DNA from: Cryphonectria parasitica EP155
Lineage: Eukaryota > Ascomycota > Sordariomycetes > Diaporthales > Cryphonectriaceae
Direction: 5' to 3'
Length of the DNA stretch: 64,000 nucleotides
Assembly: GCF_011745365.1 (NCBI RefSeq)
Contig: NW_024468917.1
Coordinates: forward strand, 1,984,001 to 2,048,000
Shown here: positions 10,050-21,677 of the stretch, in pieces
How the letters are laid out: each line of letters begins with the position of its first letter
How positions within the stretch are numbered: position 1 is the first letter of the stretch
Position numbers and translations under genes: made by a program
The notes under the pieces: generated by a model
Told to the model about the DNA's origin: nothing
The model's database searches: none
What the model saw: only the letters and a program-made list of their open reading frames with translations

Positions 10050-10904
10050 TTAATCCTCTGACAGGGACTTTCGTCTGTCGGAAGCACTATGGAAAGAATT
10101 TGCTGATAATGAGCTTGTGTCGTCTTCTGTGAACTCAGATACTTCCATAGTGACATAACATGGATGACCCAACTCCCGGTTGTCTTCATGGTTATCAGGC
10201 GAATCAGAAAGGGGCTGCTGAGTCTGTGGCAAATAGCAAACATGACCACGTCCAGTGTGTCGAGTCCCAGTCTGACGTCCTGGTCGAATAGAAGGTGATG
10301 GATCCTGGTGGTCTGATTCGCGATGTCGATCTTGGAGGACTGGAGAACGAGTTTGTCCTTGTGGCATTGGCGAAAATGACCGTGCTGTCCCTGGATGGAC
10401 TCTTGTTGGCACATGACCTGATACATCGGGGGAAAAGCTATGTCTCTGAGATGAGGAATTCCCGCCAGACCTATACACTGGAGCTGGCTGCGCGCCAGAC
10501 ATGAATGCGCCACCCGAAGACTCGGAGTCAAGGCTGCTCTCAACTGCTTCATGTTGATTTGCCTCTGGACGCCTCACTGGAGCCTGCTCTCTCACATCGA
10601 AAAGTTCAAAGTCTTGACCAGAGCTGTGCCGCTCTGGTGATGGGGTCTGAGTAGTGCTCCCATGGTTTTCTGTGCTGTGTGAAGCCTGGCATGACTGAGA
10701 GTCGAAGCTGTAAGAACGATGCTTGGATGTCGATTTGCCCTTTAAGGAAAAGTATTCGAGAGCCTTTCGGTTTGGGATATCGGAATGTGTGTCAACAAGC
10801 CTGGCCTCACGAAGATGCCCGAGAGGAAAATGCTTCAGTTTTGATCTGCATGCTCCACATTTGGGGGAATTATGTTTGTCCTTCTTGTGGTTGTCAGTAG
10901 GCAT
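10050..10904 (-). CDS. Ser/His-rich orphan protein with CxxC and ALEYF motif
   Basis: ATG at 10904 (MPTDNHKKDK), stop TAA at 10052-10050, 284 aa, single exon. The frame is open a little further upstream but only from a TTG. No family recognised. The N-terminal 60 residues are the most ordered part: a CGAC pair (Cys16, Cys19) in SPKCGACRSKLKHF, then RKALEYFSLKGKS (47-59), which matches the repeat in the orphan at 6938-7351. The rest is disordered, rich in Ser, His, Gln, Pro and Arg. No signal peptide or membrane segment. A TATAAATA box is at 11120-11113. Codon use is less GC-biased than in the housekeeping genes. It could be a zinc-binding or scaffold protein, but no function can be given. Confidence 0.5.
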   Translation of the reverse strand: MPTDNHKKDKHNSPKCGACRSKLKHFPLGHLREARLVDTHSDIPNRKALEYFSLKGKSTSKHRSYSFDSQSCQASHSTENHGSTTQTPSPERHSSGQDFELFDVREQAPVRRPEANQHEAVESSLDSESSGGAFMSGAQPAPVYRSGGNSSSQRHSFSPDVSGHVPTRVHPGTARSFSPMPQGQTRSPVLQDRHRESDHQDPSPSIRPGRQTGTRHTGRGHVCYLPQTQQPLSDSPDNHEDNRELGHPCYVTMEVSEFTEDDTSSLSANSFHSASDRRKSLSED

Positions 10905-12486
10905 GTTGCTTGTGGACTGATGTGTTTTTGGATAATGGATCAAGATTGAGTCCAAGAGACAAGTAATTATCTTCCGAGGTCAATGGTGCTCCAAATCTTT
11001 GACGAAATCTCTGACTTGGAATAGAAATTGTGTTGAGGGGAATTTTGAGGCAAAAGTTAGTAGATAAATATTATTTCCCAGATGTTCAGAGGCACTTAGC
11101 GGTTGAGATTGTTATTTATAATGTGTCCCAAAGCCATTCCCCATAGAAGAGGTCACAGCTCATGACTTCCAGATGCATATGACTGGACCGCACTTTCGAG
11201 CCATGATGGGTTTGATTGGCACTTTTTGAATGATTAACAGACATGAAATTATTGAAGACCAATCTTAGACCTTGATTATCTTTGTAGGTGAGATTATCAA
11301 GAGGTTGCCCTCCGCACGTATCACTGTTAGTCTGGTCAACTGTGCAGTTCAACTTGGCCATGATGAAATTTGTTGCTCTTCTGTCACATCCTTGATCATT
11401 ATTGACCTATTCTAAACAGGCTGCAGTGCTGTGAAAATTGCGTAGGCATATGATTAGAACATGCAATACTGTCTTGTAGGCCCATGATTGCTTGTGGCTG
11501 ATTTCCCATACCCATAATAAACAAATAGCTTGATGTTTCCACTGTATGCACCGCCATTACTACAACACTGCGTTATTATCATCTCCTGCTCTTGGCAAGT
11601 TGTTGGCTTCTTTGTGACAAGTAGATACAAAATGCCTTCCCAGAAAATTGTTGTCAAAGGGCCTGAGGCCTAGAGCCGATGTGAGTCATCATAGCTATGC
11701 AATGGAGAGGGTGATTATAGCACGAGGAGTCTTAGCATAAGGTAAGAGATGGTTCCTAGAAAAATCATCACTGCATGGACAACTAACTACCAAGAGGATA
11801 TGTAGTTGAAGAAGAACCTTTGTCAGTAGCTGCACCGTGTACAGAATAGGAGAGAAGAGTGTGGGGACTATTCTAGTTAGATGGTGACCCATGGGACGTC
11901 TATTTTCAGCTGTGACTGATTATGTAAGGGCTGGGCTGCAAGGTGAAGTGACAGGGTCATGGATGTAAGATACACTAGCCAAAGTCAGTTAGCAGGGAAG
12001 CGACCACGGCTGATACAGCAGCATCAGGTCGCCTCCCATCCATAGCAAAGAACCTCTAGCAACAAAAATCCCCAGACGACGTGCACCGACACGAACTGTC
12101 GTCCACCACCCTTCCTTTCCCCAAGACACCACCAAAAAAGGGCGCAAACCATCTGGCCTGCTCCGGAACTTTCTACTCTGGTTGTGAAATCCTATCATTT
12201 CGTTTCCTTTGATGATCTGAAGCTGCGTGCGTCTTTGGAGTCGATGCGACCCAGCTGTCTGGTGGTGGGCCGCCATTTCTAATCACCATTACCATCACTT
12301 CGTACTTTACTTGCCTCGCGTTCTTCTCCTCTTTCCTTCTTCCTCTTTGTTCCTTCGACCCCCTCGGAACCTACCTGTTTGCCTACCGAGCTACGCGATT
12401 CTTTACGGCAAGTCTCCCGCGCGACGGCCTCTCTGCGACTCTATCCACACAATTCACACTTGCAATACGCGCAACGTTCTGGCAAG
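10905..12486. other. Intergenic region between Ser/His-rich orphan and rpb2
   Basis: AT-rich on the left, changing to the pyrimidine-rich rpb2 promoter and 5' UTR after about 12280. An 81-codon minus-strand ATG frame at 11116-11361 has no recognisable features and overlaps the orphan's probable promoter, so I do not call it. Confidence 0.5.
11113..11120 (-). promoter_or_regulatory. TATA box of the Ser/His-rich orphan
   Basis: TATAAATA on the minus strand, about 210 bp upstream of the ATG at 10904. Confidence 0.5.
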
Positions 12487-15400
12487 ATGGCCGCCTATGG
12501 TGATGATGTGTGGGAAAACGACTTCGGTGGAGATGGGGACGAGGGCGACTACGATGACAGCTTCATCACTGCTGAAGACTGCTGGACCGTCATCTCCTCT
12601 TTTTTCAACAGGAAGGGCCTCGTTTCCCAGCAGATCGACTCCTTTGACGAGTTTACCAACAGCACCGTCCAGTCCCTGATCGACGAATACTCCACCGTCA
12701 GCCTCGACCAGACTCTACCAGAGACCGATGATGATGAGCCTGCCCGCATTCGCCGATACGAGATCAAGTTCGGCAATATCTTGATGACCCGCCCGACCCT
12801 GACCGAGGCAGACGGCAGCATCAAGAACCTGCTTCCTTACGAATGTCGCGACCGAAACCTCACCTACTCCTGCCCGCTCTACGTCAAGATAACAAAGACG
12901 GTCTCGGTCGCGAGGGAAAGGAAGGTCACCGTCGAAGACATGGACGCCGATCAGCACCAACACTGGGCCGAGACTGGAGAGCTGCCAACCACTATCGCGT
13001 GGGACCAGGACCAGGCTGAGGAGGACCCAGCGTCGAAGAAGAGCACACCAGAGCACCTGCGGGACATGGTATACATTGGGAAACTACCCATCATGGTGAA
13101 GTCTCAAATTTGCCATCTGCGTGGCGAGGACGATGACGGCCTGTTCATGCTGAACGAGTGTCCCTACGACCAAGGTGGCTACTTCATTATCAATGGTAGC
13201 GAGAAGGTCTTGATCGCACAGGAGCGCTCCGCTGCCAACATTGTGCAGGTCTTCAAGAAGGCGCAGCCGAGCCCCGATCTGTATCAGGCGGAAATTCGAA
13301 GCGCTCTCGAAAAAGGCTCGCGCCTCATCAGCTCCACGACGCTCAAGCTCAAGGCCAAGGGCGAGACTGCGCGGGGAGGTTTCGGACAGACGATCCAAGC
13401 GACCTTGCCCTATGTCAAGAAGGAAATCCCGATCGCGATTGTTTTCCGTGCACTCGGTGTCATCAGTGACGAGGACATCTTGAATGCCGTCTGTTATGAC
13501 CGACAAGACACGCAGATGATGGAGATGTTGCGCCCTTGTATCGAGGAGGCCTTTGCAATCCAGGAGCGGGAGGTTGCTCTGGACTACATTGCGAAGCGTA
13601 GCAACTCGGGACACAGCGCATCCAAGATCCAGCGGATGAAGAATGCAAAGGAGATCCTGCAGAAAGAGCTGCTTCCTCACATTGCGCAGACAGAGGGTTG
13701 CGAGACTCGCAAGGCTTACTTTCTTGGATATATGACGCACAAACTGCTACAGTGTGCCCTGGGCCGCCGTGACACAGATGACCGTGACCATTTCGGCAAG
13801 AAGCGTCTCGACCTGGCTGGGCCGCTCTTGGCAAAGCTGTTCCGCAACATTGTCAAGAAGTTGACTGGCGACATGATGGCATACATGAAGCGGTGCGTCA
13901 GCGAGGGCAAGCACTTCGACCTCGCATTGGGCATCCGCCACTCCACCCTCACAAACGGTCTCAAGTACTCCCTTGCGACGGGCAACTGGGGCGAGCAGAA
14001 GAAGGCCATGAGCTCTACGGCTGGTGTCTCTCAGGTTCTGAATCGATACACCTTCGCCTCGACACTGTCTCATTTGCGACGCACAAACACTCCCATTGGA
14101 CGTGATGGTAAGCTGGCCAAGCCTCGCCAGCTGCACAATACCCACTGGGGCTTGGTTTGTCCTGCAGAGACTCCCGAGGGTCAGGCTTGCGGTCTTGTCA
14201 AGAACCTGTCGCTCATGTGCTACGTCAGTGTCGGTTCCCCAGCGGAGCCTATCAAGGACTTCATGGTCCAACGCAATATGGAAGTGCTGGAGGAATACGA
14301 GCCCGGCGCCAGCCCTGATGCCACCAAGATCTTCATTAACGGCACGTGGGTTGGTGTCCACAGCCAGCCGGCGCACTTGGTCACTCTTGTGCAAGAGCTT
14401 CGACGTCGGTGCATCATCTCTCATGAGGTCTCTCTAGTGCGAGATATCCGTGACCGCGAGTTCAAGATTTTCTCTGATGCTGGTCGTGTGATGCGGCCTC
14501 TGTTCGTCGTCAACACACCGGACAACGAGACAGGAGCCGAGGAGGGGACCCTGGCTCTGACCAAGGAGCACTGCAGGCGTCTTGAGGATGATGCAAAGTA
14601 CTCCAGAAAGAAAGATGACGAGGACTACTTTGGGTGGGATGGCCTGCAGAATAGCGGTGTCATTGAGTATCTCGACGCCGAAGAAGAGGAGACAGCCATG
14701 ATTTGTATGACCCCCGAAGACCTTGAAGACTTCCGTCAGCGCAAGCTCCGAGGAAAGGACGGCAAAGACGAAGAGCCTGAGGACGAAGGCAGGAGCTTGA
14801 ATGCCCGTGTTAAGACCAGGATTAACCCGGATATTCACATGTACACCCACTGTGAGATTCATCCCGCTATGCTTCTTGGAATCTGCGCCAGCATCATTCC
14901 CTTCCCGGATCACAATCAGGTAAGTAAACTCCCAGGGCTGCCTTCTCATGACCGCACCTTTGCTGATGCCATACACTTTCGTAGTCCCCTCGTAACACCT
15001 ACCAGTCGGCCATGGGTAAGCAAGCCATGGGTTTCTTCCTCACCAACTACTCTCGCCGCATGGATACGATGGCGAATATTCTTTACTATCCCCAAAAACC
15101 ACTCGCCACGACCCGGTCCATGGAATTCCTGAAGTTCAGAGAACTTCCGGCTGGGCAGAACGCCATAGTCGCTATCGCCTGCTACTCTGGATACAACCAA
15201 GAAGATTCTGTCATCATGAATCAGAGCAGCATCGATCGTGGTTTGTTCCGCAGTCTGTTCTTCCGGTCCTATACCGATTCGGAGAAGCGCGTCGGTATCA
15301 ATGTCGTCGAGTCATTCGAGAAACCATTCAGGAGCGATACTCTCCGTCTAAAGCACGGCACGTATGACAAGCTGGACGACGACGGCATCATTGCACCAGG

Positions 15401-16441
15401 AGTCCGGGTGTCTGGTGAGGACATTATAATCGGCAAGACCTCGCCGATCAATGCCGACAACCAGGAGCTCGGTCAACGAACCGAGCAGCACGTGAAGCGC
15501 GACGCCTCCACCCCCCTCCGAAGCACGGAGAGCGGTATCATTGATTCTGTTATTGTCACAACCAATCAAGATGGCCTCCGCTACGTGAAAGTGCGCGTCC
15601 GAACTACCAAGATTCCCCAGATTGGTGACAAGTTTGCCTCCCGTCACGGTCAAAAGGGCACTATCGGTGTCACCTACCGGCAGGAGGACATGCCTTTTAC
15701 CCGCGAGGGTATCACCCCCGATATCATCATCAACCCGCACGCTATTCCGTCTCGTATGACCATTGCTCATTTGATTGAGTGCCTCATGTCCAAATTGGCG
15801 ACACTGAAGGGAATGGAGGGTGATGCGACTCCATTCACAGAGGTCACGGTCGATTCGATCTCGGAACTTCTCCGCCAGCACGGATACCAGTCGCGTGGCT
15901 TTGAAGTCATGTACAACGGGCACACAGGCCGCAAACTCAGAGCACAGGTCTTCTTCGGCCCGACGTACTACCAGCGTCTCCGTCACATGGTGGACGACAA
16001 GATCCACGCGCGCGCTCGTGGCCCAGTGCAGATCATGACACGCCAGCCCGTTGAGGGTCGTGCTCGAGATGGTGGTCTGCGTTTCGGAGAAATGGAACGT
16101 GACTGTATGATAGCTCACGGCGCCGCTGCCTTCCTGAAGGAGCGCCTGTTTGAGGTTTCAGATGCGTTCCGAGTCCACATCTGCGAGATTTGTGGACTCA
16201 TGACGCCTATCGCGTGAGTTTCCTCATTATTGCCTGTTGTCTTTCCCTCCTTCACTTTACTGACGTGCTATGCTATAGTAATCTCACCAAACAAACCTTT
16301 GAGTGCCGACCTTGCAAGAACAAGACCAAGATCGCACAGGTCTACATCCCCTACGCTGCGAAGCTGCTCTTCCAGGAGCTTGCGGCTATGAACATTGCCT
16401 CACGCATGTTTACGGACCGTTCGGGTGTTTCCATCAGATGA
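12487..16441 (+). CDS. rpb2: RNA polymerase II second-largest subunit RPB2
   Basis: Catalytic-core subunit of nuclear RNA polymerase II. Three exons: 12487-14919, 14985-16213 and 16279-16441; 1274 aa. The introns are 65 nt each and both junctions restore conserved sequence: FPDHNQ/SPRNTYQ and MTPIA/NLTKQT. Visible landmarks include the protrusion and lobe, the [12 protein letters not shown] fork region, [21 protein letters not shown], the hybrid-binding [20 protein letters not shown] with the metal-site Glu-Asp, [21 protein letters not shown] near the C-terminus, and the zinc-binding CEIC...CRPC pair, split by the last intron. The ATG at 12487 gives the usual acidic fungal N-terminus ([15 protein letters not shown]). 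The frame is open upstream but has no ATG. This is a standard fungal phylogenetic marker, so it could place the organism. Confidence 0.98.
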
Positions 16442-17443
16442 GCAATTATGTTCATCGGCGCGCACTCTCTCTTTCTCGCGCTCTCTCCAGCTTGCGCTCA
16501 GTGGATCCACAGAGGTCTCATACCCCTTCGCTCTGTGGCGCAATTGGCGATTTGCGCGGCTGGAGAGGGCAAGAAAGGCAAATATAGTATGCATGGATTT
16601 CGGCGTTGGAGTTGCTGGTCTTTTGTGGTGGGATTATTCCCCAGCCAGGAGGGACGAGGAAGACAAAATCGATATGAAGGTGAACACCGTGAGTAGTCTC
16701 ACCTTGAAGGAGACTTGTATGGTAGATATTGCCAAAAGGGGCGATGTCTACCGATCAGAATGAGTTATCACCCGAATGGGGACCGGGGGCGTTACACGCG
16801 GAAATATGGGCCTGAGAAGATTCGAAATTTCTAGAACAAAAGAGATACCGCCTGTGGTAGTTTACCAGCCCAAATCAGAAAGAACTAAAATGAGATGCCC
16901 GGTTTTACGTATCTAGGGCCAGCGCAGTCTTGAGAGGCGATGTACGGATTTTCCCCTGGTTACTATGGTGTATATCCCCTGTAACTCAACTGTATGGGGA
17001 GACTCGCCGAGATGCTAAGACTTATGTCCTGATTGATTCAATCCTTCATTCTTGTCTGTCTTCACAGGATTCCTGTGACAGTCTTCGTGGCTCGAGCATT
17101 GGAACCTCGGCCTGATTTATATTTATTTATCTAAGTAGCGTGCGATCTGCATCAGGGCGTGCTCGTCATGCGCAGCGTTTGCGTAACGCAGCGGAGTCCT
17201 TTCATCCGGCCAAGCAATTCGGTGACAGCTTCTTAGCCACACCCTCATGCGTAGAATATGTCCCTTGGAAGATAGATTTCTTCTCTTTTTAATGTGGCAG
17301 CACCATCACCTCGAACCATTGATAGATCTTGGCGTGAGCCTGCTGGCCCTGTGACGCCTTCCCTTCCCTTCCGCTCTCGCTTGGGGAAAGGCCTCAGCCG
17401 GGCCAGCTCTTGATTTTTGCTTTCTTCTTGGTTTCTCTCCAAA
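16442..17443. other. Intergenic region between convergent rpb2 and PET117
   Basis: 3' flanks of two convergent genes. The plus-strand frames at 16190-16763 are read-through of the rpb2 last exon in other frames. No RNA gene or repeat recognised. Confidence 0.5.
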
Positions 17444-17787
17444 TCATTCTATTTTTTTCACACTGTCAAAAACGGCACCGGAAGAGGCCCGCACGGTCTG
17501 CTCCTGCTTGTACTCGGCTTCTAGCTGCTTCTGCAGCTCAAAATCGAGCTGGCGCTCCCGCTTGACGCGCTGTTGTTCCATGTCGCGGACGACACCTTGG
17601 TGCATGGCCTAGGCAGGACCAATCAGGCCGTATCGTCAGCAAAGAGAAATGAGACGACTGAATGCGAAGAAGAAAAGGGGACGCATACAGATTTCTCGGC
17701 CTTTTGCTGGAAATGCACAAAGACGATGGTCGTCACGGCGAAGAGGGATGTGCCGGCGAGAGCGATCTTTGAGCCGCGAGATGCCAT
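17444..17787 (-). CDS. pet117: Cytochrome c oxidase assembly protein PET117
   Basis: Small mitochondrial inner-membrane protein needed for cytochrome oxidase assembly, where the family couples heme a synthesis to the complex. Two exons, 17787-17689 and 17608-17444, joined through an 80-nt intron (GTATGC...CCTAG); 87 aa. N-terminus MASRGSKIALAGTS is followed by one membrane helix (about residues 8-26). Next comes the family signature AMHQGVVRDMEQQR just after the splice junction, then a charged helix rich in Gln, Glu, Lys and Arg. Length and layout match PET117 (yeast about 107 aa, human about 81 aa). The gene is easily missed because each exon is very short. It is divergent from VMA10, with 492 bp between start codons. 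Confidence 0.88.
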
Positions 17788-18279
17788 CGTGGTAATTACC
17801 TGGGTAGTTCAAGGAGAGTGCCGAAGGAGAGGGAGGTTTTGGGAAGGACTGAATACGGAAGCTGCTTTATCATCGTGCGAGCGTGGAAGGTGGTCAAGCA
17901 AGCCCAGACGCAATCGAGAGCACATGCCACTCGAAATATTGTTTCCCATAGCACTGTCGCCGTCATACTGGCACAGCGGCAGGCAGATAGCTGCCGGATG
18001 GCTACTCACCCCCCGGCACAACCCCTGTACTATCCAGTAATAGTACCAGGTAAGCTTCCCGCTGGAGCTGTCCCACCCTCTCCATCATCGCTGGGCATCC
18101 CAGCGAGTTGGTGGTCGTAATAGCCGTCTTCCTCTCATTTCATTATCTTTCCAACTCTCGACATCGACCACTACCAGGACAACCCAACAAGACACACATT
18201 TTACCGATCCAACCCCCACCTCTTCCTCCTCACTCTCTCCGCCGACTTGTCCTTGATTTTCTGTTCTCATCTCGTCATT
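17788..18279. promoter_or_regulatory. Shared divergent promoter of PET117 and VMA10
   Basis: 492 bp between two head-to-head start codons. Pyrimidine-rich on the VMA10 side, GC-richer in the middle. No single element is recognised with confidence. Confidence 0.5.
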
Positions 18280-19068
18280 ATGGTGGGCAACGACTCAAAG
18301 ACGATCATCTGGCCGAAGCGAAGAGCTGACACAATGGGATGACAGTCTGCGCAGAACTCGGCGGGCATCCAGACCCTCCTGGAGGTAGGATGGCTGATAT
18401 ATATTCTTAAGAAGAGGGCGAGTGGCTCACAAAATACTGTTAGGCTGAGAAAGACGCCTCCAAGATCGTCCAGAAGGGTACGGCAATATTCCAACATCCC
18501 CCCCCCCCCCAAGACACATGATGCCAGACATAAGGGTAGCTGACGATGATGTCCAAAAATAGCACGAGAATGTACGCAACCTGCCACAACATCCTGCATC
18601 TTCCTTGCGGGCGAACCCACTATTCAGCGTGAAGGAAAGAGAGAGAGAGGGAGAGAGGGACTCACTGACATGGCAAACCAGATCGGACGAAGCGCGTCAA
18701 GGAGGCTCGTGACGAGGCCAGGAAGGAAATAGACCAGTACAAGTCGAACAAGGAAGAGGAATACAAGAAGTTCGAGGCCGAGGTACGAATAACAGCCCGA
18801 CTCGACCCCATTCTTTCCCCGCCAGTCCTAGCAAACAATGTCCTGCTATTGCGCTGAATCCGATCGGTCATGAGTTACTAACGAGACGTTCCAACTTCCC
18901 CCACAGCACTCACAAGGAAATAAGAAAGCCGAGGAAGAAGCAAATAAGGAGGCCGAGGAGAAGATCAAGGAGATCAAGGAGTCGGGCAAGAAGAACCAGG
19001 ACAAGGTCGTCAAGGACCTGCTGACTGCTGTATTCGAGGTCAAGCCTGTGGCTCCTACATCGGCGTGA
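18280..19068 (+). CDS. vma10: V-type H+-ATPase subunit G (six exons, one of 9 nt)
   Basis: Peripheral-stalk subunit G of the vacuolar proton pump. Exons: 18280-18282 (only the ATG), 18346-18384, 18444-18477, 18563-18571 (9 nt), 18682-18782, 18907-19068. The 348 coding nt give 115 aa, the usual length (yeast 114). The joined protein reads M/SAQNSAGIQTLLE/AEKDASKIVQK, then ARE-Y from the microexon, then RTKRVKEARDEARKEIDQYK and a Lys/Glu-rich coiled coil ending VKPVAPTSA. It aligns with yeast Vma10 around AEKEAHEIVSKARKYR. All introns (63, 59, 85, 110 and 124 nt) have GT/AG ends. Intron 3 carries a C13 run at 18498-18510. Skipping the 9-nt exon would keep frame but replace Ala-Arg-Glu-Tyr by one Asp. 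It is convergent with the CTNNBL1-like gene, 236 bp away. Confidence 0.92.
18563..18571 (+). other. vma10: 9-nt microexon of vma10
   Basis: CACGAGAAT, preceded by AAATAG and followed by GTACGC. With the G left over from exon 3 and the AT opening exon 5 it codes Ala-Arg-Glu-Tyr. These fill the conserved KARxYR motif of subunit G, which is otherwise interrupted. Confidence 0.88.
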
Positions 19069-19304
19069 TTGCTGGGCTGGTGTTAAGAAAAGGACGACTG
19101 GAGTGCACCAGGGAGGTCGTGGAGGCGGGGTCAGAGGCAACTTGTCGCCCTCAAGGAGCGGCTGATCTCTGGAGAAAGGTAGAAACATACGGGGAGCTGT
19201 GTGTATGGAGTACCGTAAAACTCGGAAGGCGAGCGACATATAGATCTATGGTTTGAATTGCAATATGTTGTGCATTTGTCCCATTCTATCGTGGTATCAT
19301 GTAA

Positions 19305-21254
19305 TCACAAAAACTCCATCAGCGTCGTCAGCATCTCGGCGCTGTCCTTACCATCCTGAGACTCCTTGTCGTCAATGGCAGCAAGCCGCTCCTGCAGCGA
19401 GGTCTTGATGACCTCGAACGTCTCATCTCGATCCGCGAGCCAAGCCATGATCTTCTTTCGTGCGCCGTCGTCCTCGGCAATCAACCAAGCCAGAACAACA
19501 TCGATCGTCTGCAGTGTGAAGAGGCCCGCATCAAGCCGCCGCAGGAAGCGCTCATCTTCCAGGTCCGCATTCTCTTCTGAAGACCGCTGTTTCTCCTTGT
19601 CCATTTGCTCGTCGATCAGCCGCAGCCGCGCTGCAAAGTCCCGTCGGAGCTTGATCAGCTTGTCGGCCTTCTCATAATCCTTCTCCACGAACTTGGCCAA
19701 GAGTCGGATCCGCTCCGAAGAGTTGGCTGGGAGCAGGCGCAGCATCCACGAGAAGATGCCGACCAGATGCTCGGTTGTCTGGTTATCCGGATGCTTCTTC
19801 ATGAACATGGTGAAAATCGTCTTTAGCCCGCCCGCGTCCACCAACTTCTGACACACTTCCGCTGCAGACACGCCGCCCACCGCGTGGTCGATCATGCGCA
19901 GCGCAGCAGGTTTGCTGCGCTTGCCTTCCTTCAGCATGATCAGACATAACTCGATACCTTCAGCTTCGACGTATTTCCTCTTCCCTTCGGGCTCGTCCAC
20001 AATGCTTGTAAGCGCTTCGAATAGATTTTCCATGTACTCCTCCTCCTCGCCCTTCTCTGGGTCCAGCTTCCGGTACGAAGCAACCAGCTGCAGCATGACA
20101 TCGACCGCATCCATAGATGCCAGTTTCCTCCTATTTGCAGGCGAGCTCTGCACTAGAATGGCCAGGACCTCGGCCGCGTATTGCTTGTTCTGCGTGATGG
20201 GCCGCTCCTTTTTCTGGATCCGCTGCAGCAGCCATCTTATGAGGCCCTCTTCTGCCCCGATCTTCTCGGCCGTGGCAACATTGGAGCACAGATTCTCCAC
20301 GACACCAAGTGCCTTGTAGACACCGTCCCGGTCCGCCTCATCGTCGCAATCCTCATTCAGCCGCTGCAAGTTGCTCACCAGCAGGCCCACGAGATCCGAC
20401 TCGAGCAGGGCGCCGACCAGGGCGTCCCACTGCTCCTCCTCGGCGGCGACGTCCTCGTCCGTCAACTCGCCGATGATCTCAATGGCCCCGATGGCGATGT
20501 CCGTGTTCTCATGGGCCAGTAGGCCCACTAGGCTCCCGACCGTGCCCAGCTCAACCAGCTGTGGGTACAGCTCCGGGTGCTCGCCGAGGATGCTCAAGGC
20601 CTTAATGTCGGCGTCGAGGTCCGCCTCGCTCTGGATGAATTTGGCCGGGTCGGACTCATACTTTGCGCGCTGGGTGGCGTTTTTGTTGATGCGCTGCTCG
20701 AACTTGAGGGCCGTCTTCTTCAGCCACGCAAGGTCGATCTTCTCCTCGGCCAGGAGGGAGGCGTCGTCGCCAGCGTCGGTCGCGTTGATGTAGTCGAGCG
20801 CGCGAGACTCCTGGGCGGTTACGCCGCCGCCGAAGAAGCGACCCTCCTCGTCTTCGGGCTCGTCTTCGTCTCCAGGCGGCATCGACGGGCCGTAGTCGCC
20901 GTCGTCGTCTTCGCCATCGGGGGGCGGCGCGGGTCCGGCTTCGAGGTCGTCGTGGTCGTCAGTGGCATCGTCTACTTGGGCGTGTCGGGAGGAGCCATTG
21001 GAGAGCTTGGCGGATTTATAAACTTGATCTTATAGGTTTCGGGTGTAAGTGACATGCGCAAAAGTAAAGACAGAGGGAGGCTATCAAGGGATGAAGGGGA
21101 AAGGAAAGCTCACTTGGGTCACGCAGCGGTTCCAGCTTGCGTTTGCTGGGCAAGCCGGATTTCTGGTAATGATTCTGGTCAGCCCTCGGTGTCCTTGCAG
21201 GCGAGGTTCTGCAGCAGAAGGACTCACTTTGAACAGCTCCTCAACACTGGTCAT
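19305..21254 (-). CDS. Beta-catenin-like protein 1 (CTNNBL1) homologue, ARM-repeat spliceosome protein
   Basis: Armadillo-repeat nuclear protein; the human homologue binds CDC5L in the Prp19 complex. Three exons: 21254-21228 (27 nt, MTSVEELFK), 21162-21114 and 21028-19305; 599 aa. The junctions give KSGLPSKRKLEPLRDP and NQVYKSAKLSNGSS, both typical of fungal homologues and the second of a nuclear-import segment. An acidic stretch follows (EDEPEDEEG), then the N-terminal family block ALDYINATDAGDDASLLAEEKIDL. Then come helical repeats, such as HPELYPQLVELGTVGSLVGLLAHENTDIA, and a conserved C-terminal part to MEFL. The exact acceptor of exon 3 (TATAAG/ATC) was chosen because it restores the conserved VYKSAKL with frame kept. 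Confidence is high for the family, moderate for the exon 3 boundary. Confidence 0.92.
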
Positions 21255-21677
21255 GGCGAAGAGAAGGAGTTTGTGTGTTTTTTGTATGTGTGTGACAATT
21301 AATTCCTTTTGGAATGAAGAGTAGCAATTGTTTCGAGAGTGCGGTTTACGATCGCTTGCGTTCAGCATTGTTGAAGAGCTTCTGACGTTTGCCTGCCGAG
21401 CGCTTGTCCTACCCGAGCCAACGCAGCGGGACAGTAGAAGCGTATCTCACACTGTACTGAGTCGCTGCAATCAGAGACATGATAGCATTACAACATGTCA
21501 TGTCGATCTACTTACTCACCTCCTTCTAAGCATTCTCGAGTATATGAACTTCCTCCAGGCGGTGTAAATTTCTGGGCGTCTTAAGAACTTTTGCTATTGT
21601 TCTCATCAAGATCTAATCCTAGAAAATTATCAGACAGCCAAAAAGGAAAGAGTCGCCATCCTACACCAGACCTGAAA
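21255..21677. promoter_or_regulatory. Divergent promoter between CTNNBL1-like and histidine phosphatase genes
   Basis: 423 bp between opposed start codons. No repeat or RNA gene seen. Confidence 0.45.

Noticed and set aside
11116..11361. 81-codon minus-strand ATG frame
   Set aside because: No motif or signal peptide, and it covers the TATA box assigned to the neighbouring orphan. Could be real but cannot be supported.
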